From Emydura subglobosa (Eukaryota > Chordata > Testudines > Chelidae), in assembly GCA_007922225.1 (NCBI GenBank), contig ML679960.1, positions 634,032 through 698,031 on the forward strand: a stretch of 64,000 bases of DNA, written 5' to 3'. The position numbers and the translations under genes are program-made. Shown one piece after another: positions 1 to 11,215 of this stretch (position 1 is the stretch's first letter; the number at the start of each line of letters is the position of its first letter). The notes under the pieces were generated by a model. It was given only the letters and a program-made list of their open reading frames with translations. It searched no databases and was not told the origin of the DNA.

Positions 1-100
<100 letters not shown>

Positions 101-1380
101 CTACAATACATTAAAATAAAATGTGAAAAATTAAATGTGCATGTATGCTGTACAGATTTATGGGTTGAAAGGCTGTTTGCCATAACCTCCTGCCTTTTAC
201 TACTGCAGAACAATTTACTAGCGTTTCAGGTACGCAGTGCATTCCCTAAATGAAAGCTACAATTATCACCCTGGCTCATGTTGTGATGTGGAACAGTGAA
301 ATAAGAACAATAACGTATGTGCTTAATCAAGGTTGGCTGGGCTTAACATAAAATGCCATTTCACCATTTGATCCATTAAACCAATAAGGCCTCTTAGCAG
401 GTATGATATTACTTTTCTCTAATAAAATCATTTTATTTCACTACAATGAAACCAAAGAAATATATTTTAGAATGCATTCAAAGCAGTAATAAATCTCCTT
501 TATTGTAATACTTAGGCTTTGAAATGTAAAATCTGTTCAAAGAGACCTTGACACATTAATAACTTTTACAATGACTAAATTTGGTCACAAGCCCATTTGA
601 CCTGTTATATGCTTGTTCATTCTTAATTACCACCAATCTTTGATTAGCAATATGTTTACATCTAACCAGTAACTTCTTCAAGGCATCACCTTCTTCTGCA
701 GTATTTCTTGAATAGCACAATATAGTGTGTATAAGAGAACAATTCCACTAAGGTGGTGACAACAAAAACATTGAGTTATGACATCATCAGATGACGCAGG
801 CTGGAGGCACAAGCCAATTCTAAACAAAAAAAGAAAACTACATATTTTGGTAATGAATAATAATAGTAAAATAGAAAAACAAACTATCACAATTTAACAA
901 GGTTTTTCATTATTATTTATTATTAGTAGTAGTACTATTATTATTATTATAATAACCAGAGATGGTAGACAATATTGTTCAGCTGCTTATAACTGCCACA
1001 CAAATGGTTAAGGCTGAACTTTTCCATCCTGGGTGTTTGCCTCAAGCTGAATTTTCTTTGAAAATTTCAGCTAAAATAGTTCCGCCTTTTAAAAAATGAG
1101 ATTAGGGAAAATATGTTGTTTTGCTCATATTAAAAAATTGTTACAACCATTGGATTGAGAACGGCTAACACCCCCATATTTTGGAGCAAGGGCTTGACAT
1201 TTGGCAAGAGGTTGCCCTGGTGTCAGTGATGTGCCTTTTGCTGACCCTGTGAATATTCACCCAAATTTGGCCATCTTAAGCCTCTAAAAATCCACAGTTC
1301 ACAGGCTCAATTGATACTTGTTAGAGTTTGGAGGTAAATTCTCTGAAGATTCTGACTTCAGTGAGAATAATCCAATACAG
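101..1380. other. SH3KBP1 intron, mostly unremarkable AT-rich DNA
   Basis: This is the start of the 26.4-kb intron between the 26.5-kb exon and the exon at the window edge. It is AT-rich, with a TTA/TAG microsatellite at 905-955. The stretch 1140-1330 is slightly richer in GC and may be an old repeat, but I cannot name it. I see no exon-like reading frame with splice signals. Confidence 0.6.
905..955. repeat. TTA/TAG trinucleotide microsatellite
   Basis: An imperfect run of TTA units changes to TAG units and back. It is a simple sequence repeat with no coding content. Confidence 0.85.
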
Positions 1381-1394
1381 GGCTGCAGGGGCTA

Positions 1395-1935
1395 AGGACT
1401 GAGCAAGACTTTCTTCAATTGTCCCGCCTGGCTCCTAAGAGCCATTGTAGTGCTGAACGCAGCAAAAGCAAGCAGGGAGACTGTCTCTCCTATGCTCTCC
1501 TTCCTGATGCCCAGGCAGCATGGAGGAGAAAGATAAGGCCCCCTACCTGGAACACTGGAATGCAGAGGGGTGGATGCAGAGGGGAAAATAGGAAAAGAGA
1601 GGAATGGATACAGGAGCTGGGGAAGTGGGGTAGCATAGGAGTGGGTGGTAATATATGTGCAAAGAGAAAGAGGGCAGAAGCCAAGGGGAAGGAGTGTTTG
1701 GAAAGGCATAGAGTGGGAGGGTAGCAGAAGACTGGGAGGGTCTGATGGGAGCAGAGGGGGACAGGATCAGGCTGGGGTCACAGGATCAGAACTGTCTGCA
1801 ATCACTAGAGAATACTCTCTTTCAGAACCTGGAATTGAACCCAGGAGTCATAAATCTCTACATTCCTCTGTTGTCAGAAAATAGCTGTGAAGCCCAATGG
1901 CAAAATGACTCATTCCTATCTTGTAGCTGGTCTAC
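1395..1935. repeat. Purine-rich interspersed repeat candidate
   Basis: A GC-richer island in AT-rich intron, with a strongly purine-biased core (about 1520-1770) on the plus strand. It ends in a stretch around 1830 (GGAATTGAACCCAGGAG) that loosely resembles the box B of a polymerase III promoter. Open frames here exist on both strands in several registers and come from the base bias, so none is called a gene. It looks like a dispersed repeat, but I cannot assign a family. Confidence 0.45.
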
Positions 1936-2344
1936 ATAAAAGATAAGTCTACTTCTGCTTAACATTTACCCAACTCAAGTGGGAGAGGCCTCTCATGTGG
2001 ATCTACAGGTCTGAATGCAGTTGATGACACACGCTGGAAGTCAGTTTGATTTTTAAATTAGGAAATTACATTAAAAAAATCCTACGTTAGTAGAATATTA
2101 AGGTTGCAAAGTCAAGCAACTAGAATTAAAGTTCCTGTGTAACCTTCATTCAGCTGTTTTTATTATGGCACAGTCTTTAATTACATAGCCACATACTATT
2201 TTTTCAATAGAATGGATGGTCCTCAGAGTATGACTCAGTGTCATATAGTGAATTAAGCAGTTGTCTGTAGGACCCCTGCCTCATTTGTTACAGAAGTTGG
2301 AGGTGTGCAGTGAATGAGATAAGATACTGCAGGAAGAGAGAGGA
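1936..2344. other. SH3KBP1 intron, nothing recognised
   Basis: AT-rich intronic sequence between the purine-rich repeat and the MIR remnant. I see no motif or reading frame of note. Confidence 0.5.
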
Positions 2345-2790
2345 TGGTCTCATGAGTAAGGTTGAGTGTCACTCTAGAGAACTGGATTCTAGCCCCGCAT
2401 CAGCCACAGATTTTCCAAGTGATACTAGGGAAAGTCACTTAAACTAAATGTTCACAGCTGGCCACTAATTGTGTGTTCTTCATTTTCTGGATGCCAAACA
2501 TGAGAACCCTGGGGTGGAGGAGGTGTTGAGCACTAACAGCTGTAAATGAAGTCAATGGGAGCTGTGTTTTGAACATATAGTGCTATATAATGCTACATAC
2601 TGTGAAATATCAGGCCCTAGGTTTCTCAGATTGGACACCCAAAATTAGTGGAAACTTTTTACCTTAATCTCTCTGCCTCATTTCCTCATCTGTAAACTGG
2701 AGATAGTACCACCCCCTCACCTCACAGAGGTAGTCTGAGGATTAATTAATTGTTTGTGAAGCACTCATATACTATAGTAATAAGCACTGT
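2345..2790 (-). repeat. MIR SINE remnant, interrupted by another repeat
   Basis: The plus strand carries the reverse complement of the MIR core: CTGCCTCATTTCCTCATCTG at about 2671, followed by CTCACAGAGGTAGTCTGAGG and a tail of the MIR/LINE2 type near 2755. The start of the element is seen at 2350-2445 (CACTCTAGAGAACTGGATTC and the AAAGTCACTT block). Between about 2450 and 2655 lies a foreign stretch containing GAAGTCAATGGGAGCTGTG and ATCAGGCCCT, motifs that recur in another dispersed reptile repeat. MIR elements are ancient, tRNA-derived, LINE2-mobilised SINEs. Confidence 0.75.
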
Positions 2791-5120
2791 AAAAAAGCCC
2801 ATGAGGAAGTGGATAATTCTGTATTCAGAGCAGGGTTGACTAATGCGCAGTAAATAAGGCATGGGGCCACAAATGGAACTATGAAGATAAAAATAAATAT
2901 ATAGAATAGCTGCTCATTCAGTGAGCACCATCCAAACTGTGTAATGAATGAAGCAGGGGTCCTGTGGAAAAAATAGCAGGTGATCACAGTAATTAAAGAC
3001 TATTATAATGCAGACACACAAGGGGGGGTGAATTTAGGTTGAATGGGCTTACAATTGCTTTCCAGGTAAGCAATTGCTTTAGTTGCCATAGAGATGTGAG
3101 ATGAGTGCAAGAGAGAGAAGTGATGTCTGCAGAACAGTCTCTCTGTTCAATAAGATGTAGTGCACACTATGACAAACTTGAATAAATCTTGCTCTGAATT
3201 ACTACATTATTTTGAACCTTTATATTTGTTGCATTTTTCTAGAAGTCATAATGTGAGTAGGGAGGGAAGGGGTTAAATGAGGGAAAATAAACTAATGTTA
3301 AAAGGGAAGAAGACTGTGAACATTTTTGCTGTCTGTTAGTTTTCCATTCAGCTTATTTACCTTATTTCATTTCCTGAGATGAAATACAGGTTGAAATAGT
3401 TAAATGGCATCGTATCTTGGAAAGTAATTTATCCACTGTTGATTACAGCAAGGTCTGGTTCTTCTTTTGTTTGTTTTGTTTTGTTTGTTTTTACCCACAT
3501 CTCAGCATTTTTTTTCTGATTTCATGTGTCCATGATCTACAACTCTTCCATTCTATTTTCCTGCCTATTCTTTCCTTTTATTTCTTTGTGATCAATTTAT
3601 TTTCGTGTTCCCTGACTTTCCCTCCTATTTTAACATTGTGGTTTGCATCATAATGCCCTCATTTTCAGCACTTCATTTACATCTTTGAACAGATTTCTCT
3701 TTTTGGTTGGGATAACAGCCTCTGGCTTATTAAATTGGGCTGATCCTTGGCTAACTGATGATTTAAAAAAACCAAAACTCATTGCAGGAATTACAATGCT
3801 CAGTGAATGACTTCAAATATAGGCAGGCATTGTGTAGGTTTTTACAATACCTCATTCCTGGGGTGTAGAAACCTTCCTACTCCTGGGAGGTGTCTATTTC
3901 AACAAAGACTGCTATTCAGAGTATTGAATTATGCTATATTTTGTGGTGGTCTTCTAGTGTGATATCCTTTTGGTACTAATCTGAAATTGCCAAAACATTT
4001 GTGACCTAATTTAGATTCGAATGGAGCTCTCCCAAGACGAAATATTTGTGCATATAACAAGGGCATTACTTAACTCTAGCTAATATTCCTGATGAGTACT
4101 CACACTTTATCAGAGATATATTCTTTAGGTCAAGGTTTTAGTTATCCTCTATGGTAGTAGAAATCCTTTTCCTATTGTCTCACTTCATATGCCCCAATTA
4201 AATTTTATCTTTGATGCTTCTAATTCTTTAAGTTTACTCATTTTCATGAACAGATTTGTTATGTATCTTGTTCACTAATCCAGAACAGATGGTGTCCCTC
4301 CCCCCTGCACAACCTGTCAATCAGGCTTATGCAGCCAATCACCACACAGGATTTTTCATACATTAAGCAAATCTTCAGACAGCCTCTCTAATTTTTCCAT
4401 TCTTTATTTGCTGTGCAAGAAGGTGCTTCTCTATCACTGAGCAGAGAGGATGGAGAGACTTCACCAAAAGAACGCGAAGGATGGAGAATGGGTATGCATC
4501 ACCTATGATGTATCCTTGTAGTTCACCATGAAAATACAAGACAAGAAGGAAAAAAAAGAATTTGTGTTTGATAAGAACAGGAATGTTTAATTCAGAGCTT
4601 AAAGGAGTATTGTCAGAAGGAATTTGAGCCAAAATTTAGCTTTTGTAAAAATAAGCTTTAACAAAAGCTAAGAACCAACAAAATGTTTTTAATTACTTTA
4701 TTTTAAAGCTTCCAATGGAAACAGTTTATAAAACAAAAATATATATATTCTCCTGTAGCGTTTGCAACTGAGACATCGCAGTACTATGCTTGTGCATAAG
4801 AACCCGAGTATGTGATAAAATGACTTATAGAAATTGACTATGTGGTAAAACAAAACTTTTCACTTCTCTTCATCATCCATCCTGGGAGAAACGCAAAACA
4901 TAAACAGCAGAGTGAAAACCAAAGAGGATGTTTAACATTTTCTCCCTTTAAAAAGAAAAACTGGAGGTTTTTTGGTAATACAGAAAGGAATTTTTGTTTT
5001 AAATTATTTTAAGTTGACAGATTTTTAAATACACTCCTAATAAAATTAACAACGCGATAAAACCTAAGATAAAGGACTTGGTTGATTCATATTCTTTCAT
5101 ATAAAGAGCTTTTTATCCAT
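2791..5120. other. SH3KBP1 intron, no recognised feature
   Basis: AT-rich intronic DNA. A T-rich patch lies at 3450-3620. I find no repeat family, exon or structured element I can support. Confidence 0.5.
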
Positions 5121-5285
5121 AGATCTCAAATAACTTTCCTCTATAAAGTATCATCTCCACTTGACAGGTGGGAAAATGGAGGCAGAGAAGAAGGGATGGG
5201 CCCATGGTCACAAAGGCAGAACTGAATTTGCAACCTACATTCTGCAACTCTTCAGTCTATTACCCTAATCACTGGACCACAAATA
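5121..5285 (+). repeat. MIR SINE remnant
   Basis: The order of motifs is that of a plus-strand MIR: GATCTCAAATAACTTT, then ACAGGTGGGAAAATGGAGGC, then GGTCACAAAGGCAGAACTG and the final CTAATCACTGGACCA. It is diverged but readable over about 165 bases. Confidence 0.8.
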
Positions 5286-6389
5286 AGTATTATTAGACTA
5301 AATAAAATAATTTGTTAGCAAAGTATCTTCTGCAGTAAAGGAGAAGCTTGGATTAAAAAAAACAAAAAACACCACCTGACCTCCTGGGCATGTACTCAGG
5401 CTGACAGCCCTAGCTGCCATGGCCACACTGCTATTTTTAGTATGCTGGCTTCAGCAGAGCTAGCACATGTATGTCTACTCATGATGGGAATTATATCTCC
5501 CAGCTTCTGTGCAGATATACCCTATAACATAAAGGAAAAAGATTACATGGACTATCAGATAAAATGTCAATAGAGACTGGGATTTTTAAGCAATTAGATT
5601 AAAAAAAAAACCCAAGCAGGAAAAAAAACATTTAGTATTGGGGAAATAGCAAGTGCCAGAAACAGCATATGCCACAATAATCAGATAACTAGCATTCCCC
5701 AGCATGCCTAACAATTTTGCCAGGAATTTTCAGCATACATCCTGGCAGCCACTAAAAGAATTATTCCTTTCTTGACATCAACAATGACAAGGGGAAATGG
5801 AAGTAAGGACATCCCTCATGTAATCAGAAATGAGACACACAAGCTGCGAAAAGATTTATAAAAGGAAGCCATCTTGAGAAAACAGACGTTTTTGAGGTGG
5901 GCAGGAATAAAAAGACAAAAGTCTCAATTCTGAAACTGAAGTCTACAGTGAGCAAAAGAGGCAAGGTAAAATATCAAGCAGACAAGGCGATGAAGACCTG
6001 AAATAAAAAATAAAAGGAGCACAAGAACGGTTAGCATGTAAACAAAGGAAACTTGTATTTGGAGCATTAGATTTCTGATACCACCTGCCAATGTTAAGGA
6101 AGCATAAACAATGCTTTACAACATAAGACAATGGCAGCAGGGTTACTTCTCAGCAGCTCCCAGCTGAGGCCTTGTAGAAAACACTATCTTGGCCTACGAA
6201 AGCTAAAAACCACTTAAGTCATATTTTGTTCTTCTGGACTGAGATGTCATTATAGTACTTGGTGTCTCAGAACGGTGGGTTGCTGGACTAGCACATTCTT
6301 AAATAGATTTTTCTTAAAATTACATAGGTGGGGGAAGACACAAAGTTCATAGCTTCTGTAGGCCAAGCTTATTGCAAATCCCAGAGGCT
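5286..6389. other. SH3KBP1 intron, no recognised feature
   Basis: AT-rich intronic DNA with short A-runs at about 5358 and 5600. No gene or repeat family recognised. Confidence 0.5.
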
Positions 6390-6895
6390 TCCTCCATTCC
6401 CCCTATAAGCTCCTTCTGCACCACCCTCCCATAGCCCTCTGCTTCAGGGACTCACTGCAGTTCTCTTCACCCAAGGATTGTGTGTGTCCTCCATTCCCCT
6501 CTCTACCATGTGCCAGGGCTGTGTGGGTCTCCCATGTCCTCCTCCTCTCATACCATTGTCCTTTATTCTCCCTCCAGAGCCCCTTCTTCCCCATTCATCC
6601 ATCCAGTTCCCACACTGCTTTCCTCATCACCAACACATCCCCTCTCATTGATAAATTCACTTCTTCCTCCTGACTCCCCTCTGGATCCCTGCTTCCCTCA
6701 TAACCTCCCCTCGTCCCCAGTCCTCTCTGAGTTCCTGCTTCCTTCCCTCTCTACCTCCACTCCTCCCCACCCCTCTAGTTCCTGTTGCTTTCCCACCTCC
6801 ACCATTCTTCCCCATACCTTCCAACCCTCCATTCCCCCACATACTATGCTCTCCACCCACAACTCCTCCCTGTAAGACACTTGTCTCTAGAGTCC
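6390..6895. repeat. Polypyrimidine (C/T-rich) tract
   Basis: The plus strand is dominated by TCC, CCT and CTTCC units for about 500 bases. Overlapping open frames on both strands (up to 131 codons on plus and 121 on minus) come from this bias: their translations are Ser/Pro/Leu-rich on one strand and Gly/Arg/Glu-rich on the other. It is a low-complexity region, not a gene. Such tracts can form triplex (H-DNA) structures. Confidence 0.7.
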
Positions 6896-9800
6896 AAGCT
6901 ACAGAAAAACTCCACATACAGTTAAATTGCTGCCTGTGATATGTGTTGCCAGCAGTAGGGGGTAGCAAAGAGATTCCTCCGCCTGCAGTACCCACATTCA
7001 GAGTCCCTTTGCATAAAATCAATATGCATTACAGACAAACACAGAAATGCCATCAAGTTGAGCATTAGATCTCACTTTGCTTGGCCAGCAAACAATGGTA
7101 TTCTATGCAGCCTGCTCTAAAGAGCAAGGGAACAAACTTTGGCTATCAGAATTTCTTCATGGTGGTCTTGCCAGCTAAAAGAAGGCAGGTCTTAGTTATG
7201 ATTCGTTGGCACAAGCTAAGGCTGCTTTACTGCCATAGTCTCTATGAAAACCAACCTGTTTTGTACATTCAGCTTTAAAGCTAACACCTGTGAGAAAGTT
7301 ATTTCCCATTGTACAGGTAGGGAAGAGAAGCAAGGGAAATGTGTCATACCCGAGAAAGCTCTTAGGGATTTTTATGTTTGATTCAACAAAAGAGGACAGA
7401 GGACATGTTTGTTTTCCTCTATTCTTGGTTAATGTTATGTTATGCCCTGACATGAGCACTCCCAAGAGATGGTGGGAGTGGGGGAGGCCTGGGATACAGG
7501 TGGGAAAACTGCCCTTTATCACCTTTCCTTGAGACTTTCAGTGGGGGAATTGTATTTTTGTGCAGGTGCTGTAGAGAAGGGAGCAACAAACCTTTCTAAT
7601 CTTTATGATTTATGTTTACGCTCTCTATTTTTAATCTGTTTTTAACGTTTGTATGGCCAGCAAATCTCTTTCTTAACCCATAACACCTCCTTCCTCCCTG
7701 AGTGAACCCACTGTTCATGTCCTTAGGAAAACCAGTGAACAGGAAGTCCCAATTAGAAATTGCAGTGCTGAAGTCGATGTAGTCCAGGCACAGATGTGCT
7801 AGCATTGTGCCACTGCTGGCAGTCCTGCAATAGGAAAGGGACAGGTGTTCTGTATGAATCAAGTTAGAAGACGGTTTGGCAAAAAGAGTGCTTGGCTATA
7901 GACCAAAAGGGGGCTTTTCTTTAAATGGAGTTTGCCTAGGAATGTAAACAGGATTCTTCTGGGGAAATGTGTGTTTATAAACTCAAAGGATAACCCACCT
8001 CCTGCAGCAAGGAGATGCTAGAATTGCCTCCCTTAGGCAGTCCGGTAATGATTCTGAACCCTTTATGTGCTGGTTTACAAGATAGCTTCTGTAATTGCAA
8101 GACAAGCCCCTTTAAAGCTGAAGGATTATGATGAAAAAGATGCAGTGTATGAGAGCTATAACCAGTTTCCTCCAGGATGTGCATTCAGAACCTCTGAAAA
8201 TCAGGCCACTTTTTTGTAAAAGCTAATTTTATGTAGATGCCTAATAAGGATATATGTGCCTAATTTTAAGCACCCGAGTTTAAAACATTTGGCCATTCTG
8301 TTCTGTCAACCTCTCCTGTTGATATGTAAATTGTGTTGAAGCTCTTTGCATTATGACAGATTTCAGCTGTGGTTCTGAGAGAACTACTATTGTGCTTTTT
8401 CTTTTACAGTCTATGGTTAAACTGCAAGTTCAAACTGTGTATTCAACAGGGCTCTTTATTCAGGATGACAGTGCTACAGTAATGCACTTAGACAGTTATT
8501 ATAACCTCAAGAACCTCGATAAAGTCAATCCCGCTGCGTATGGAAGCTGCTTAGATAGATAAGTAGACTGTAGACCAATCCCTCAGCTACCTCCCTTCCA
8601 CCATTCATAGTCCATGTGTCTCCAACGTGTCCCAAATAACCAATGCAGGACTTCACTCTGATCACATTTAAATGCTTATATATTCATGTGTTTGGATGAT
8701 AATATAGGGCTGGTGTGGTTTTCATAAATTACTTCATAAGTATTTCTGCACTAATATGTGTGAAGAGGTGATGTACAGTACGAGATTGAAAATGGTGACT
8801 GTGAAATATATCTAGGAACCATTTTATGTTAATGGGAGATCCAAATGGTTAGTGGTTGCTCTAAAGTTGATGGTAATTATTATGTAGATCTTACAGAACA
8901 GAAGTTTACATAAATGTGTGCACTGGCGTATACTATTTGTGGTCAGAATGAATTCTCATTAATGCCCTCACAGACTTGGACTTGTCTGTATTTGTTCCCT
9001 TGGTGGCAGCCAGGTCAGGTGGACTGCAGAATCAGGAGCATCCGGAGTACAAATAAGATCAAGACCTAGCAGGAGTTCCTTGGTACCTTGTAGTACCACA
9101 ATAACTATTTATTACACACATTCTGTGGTATGGATGGAATGCTAGGACACTGTTGGCAAGGCTCAGCCTTAGCCCTAACCACCAACAAACCCTGTGTGAA
9201 TCATTGTTTGGAGGAGCTGAATTCAAATTTTGCTTTATTTGAATATGGGTGTCATTATGTGCGTTTTGAGGGAGTGGAGTTTGCAGAAAAGAAGAGGGTA
9301 GTTTCTAAAGCATTTGGGGATTTTGCCACGACACTCCCTCCTCACTAATTTAAACATGTATTTCGTAGCTACAACCCCACACAACAGTTTGAAATTAAAG
9401 GAGCTAATGATTTAATAACTTCAAACCCATCATGTTACGCTAACCTTCCATGTCTCTCTCACTTGGGATTAAAAGAGTAGGCGCCAACCTACTCTTCTTA
9501 CAGTGAAGGATTTAGCAACGTGATTAATTGAGATTTGAAATCTCACTCTCTGAAATTATCACAATTTTACAGCCCTGCTAATTTCAATCTGAGGCAAAAA
9601 ATTTCATATATTCCACCAAAGTTAGTTTTTATTTTGTATAAAACGATACTTATGCAAATTATGTTTAGATGTCATAAAGGAATTTATCACTAGCCCATAA
9701 GTGCTGCCATAGCAGAGAGGCACTTTAGACTCTGACCCAGCTAAAAGGGTCAACATGGCAACCCTCATTTTTCTGTTAATGGAAAAGTGCATTTCTAGTT

Positions 9801-10084
9801 CATGTTCGTATAACTCACAACACAGATTTTCCTATTTCTCTAATCCATAAAAAGTCAAACTGTACAGGTTTAGGTTTTTTTTGTTTTTAAATTACGATGT
9901 AAGAGGTAGACCACAAACTAAGTTTTATTGCAAGTGCTACTCTATTTATTTTATTATTCTTTTTTTTTTTTTAATTAAAATCACTAAAAGAGGAGGGTCA
10001 TGGTATGTCAGGGACCATTCTTGATCATTTTAATAATAAGTACTGATTTAGCCCTTTGTTCCCCTTCTGCTTCCAGAACCCCAC
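6896..10084. other. SH3KBP1 intron, no recognised gene
   Basis: Mixed intronic sequence. Open frames of 60-110 codons occur at 7081-7532, 7596-7862, 8353-8562 and 9130-9348. None has a recognisable domain, flanking splice signals or repeat-family motif. A T-rich run lies at about 9960-9972. Confidence 0.5.
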
Positions 10085-10298
10085 ACTCCCACCCCCATCA
10101 TAGACTTGAAAGTCAGGAGGGACGATCGTAATCATCTAGTCTGACCTCCTGCACATTGCAGGTCACAGAACCTCACCCACCCACTCCTGTAATAGTCCCC
10201 TAACCAATGGCTAAGTTACTGAAGTTCGCAAATCGTGGTTTAAAGATTTCCAGTTACAGAGAATTCACCATTTACACTAGTTTAAACTGGCAAGCGTC

Positions 10299-10985
10299 CA
10301 GGGCCGGATTAACACAGGGGCTTTAGGGACTGAAGCCCAGAGCCTCGGGCTCAGGGGGGCCCTGCAAAAATAAATTCCTGCCCCTTCTCCCCCCACCCCT
10401 TTCCTGCATGACATGGGCCCAGCGCCCTGGTCAGGAGCCACTCCCAGCCCAAAGCAGCACCATGCAGTGGCCACTCCCTCCTCCCAGCCCCACCCTTTCT
10501 CCCCCTTCCCTCTCCTGCATGACATGGGCCCAGTGCCCTGCCCAAGAGCCACTCCTGGCCCTAAGCAGTCCCACACAGAGGCAACTATCCCCTCCCAGCC
10601 CTGCCCCTCTCCCACATGATGCGGGCCCAGCGCCCTGGATGGGAGCTGCTCCTGGCTCCAAGCAGCACCGCACAGCAGCCACTCCCCCCTCCCAGGCTTC
10701 CCCCTCTCCCATGTGATATGGGCCCAGTGTGAGAGTGCCGCTCAAAATCATCTCGCATACCACATTTGGCATGCGTGCCATAGGTTGCCAACCCGTTCTA
10801 CGTGTTTTAAGACTGAAACGTAACCACAGAATGGCTTTATCTTAATTAAAAGGCAAATTCAGTATAGCGTTAATAGCCTCAATGCCATAATTGTGATCAT
10901 TTTGTTTTAAATTAGGAAAAAGACTTGTATACAGGGGCCCACAAAATCTAATAGCTCCAGGCCTACAAGAGTTAATTGAGCCCTG
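10299..10985. mobile_element. Non-autonomous hAT transposon with internal minisatellite
   Basis: The ends are inverted: the left end starts CAGGGCCGGATTAAC and the right end reads CAGGGCTCAATTAAC on the minus strand. The CAGGG start is usual for hAT elements. The flanking eight bases are CAAGCGTC (10291-10298) and CAAGTGAC (10986-10993), a 6/8 match consistent with the 8-bp target duplication of hAT transposition. The element interrupts a CR1 3' UTR whose two halves read on across it, which independently fixes the boundaries. There is no transposase, so it must have been moved by an autonomous relative. Confidence 0.75.
10405..10735. repeat. C-rich minisatellite, about 100-bp units, 3 copies plus a partial
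   Basis: Each unit starts with a version of ATGACATGGGCCCAGCGCCC and runs through AGCAGCACC, CACTCCC and CCTCCCAGCCC. Starts lie at about 10408, 10519, 10616 and 10711. It lies wholly within the hAT element. The open frames across it on both strands (up to 116 codons) are repeat artefacts. Confidence 0.85.
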
Positions 10986-11215
10986 CAAGTGACACGTGCC
11001 CTATGCTGCAGAGGAAGGTGAAAAACTCCCCAGGGTCTCTTCCAATCTGGCCCGAGAGAAATTCCTTCTTGACCCCAACTATGGCGACCAGTTAGACTCT
11101 GAGCACATGGGCAAGACCCACCAGGCAGACACCTGTAGCATTCTCTGTAGTAACTCAGAGCCCTCCCCTTCTAGTGACCTTCTCTACCACCCAGTTTCAT
11201 GCTTTGTGAGCAGGG

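Larger units (their letters stand above)
10085..11215 (-). mobile_element. CR1 LINE 3' UTR fragment, interrupted by a hAT element
   Basis: The left part (10097-10298) is the reverse complement of a CR1 3' end: GACTTGAAAGTCAGGAGGGA, ATCATCTAGTCTGACCTCCT and the GGTCACAGAACCTCACCCAC block. The right part (10986-11190) continues the 3' UTR with TGCTGCAGAGGAAGGTGAAA and GGCGACCAGTTAGACTCTGA. The same block occurs in opposite orientation at about 44990-45040, inside the long CR1. The two halves are separated by the hAT element at 10299-10985. No ORF2 coding part is present, as expected of a 5'-truncated LINE copy. Confidence 0.75.

Noticed and set aside
1392..1939. ORFs of 64-105 codons on both strands
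   Set aside because: They come from a purine-biased repeat with no codon structure or domain.
6480..7022. Overlapping ORFs of 121-131 codons on both strands
   Set aside because: They arise from a polypyrimidine tract; translations are low-complexity in all frames.
8353..8562. 69-codon ORF with a fairly balanced composition
   Set aside because: No splice sites in phase and no recognisable family; expected by chance in this much intron.
10277..10791. ORFs of 60-116 codons on both strands
   Set aside because: They are artefacts of a C-rich minisatellite inside a hAT element.
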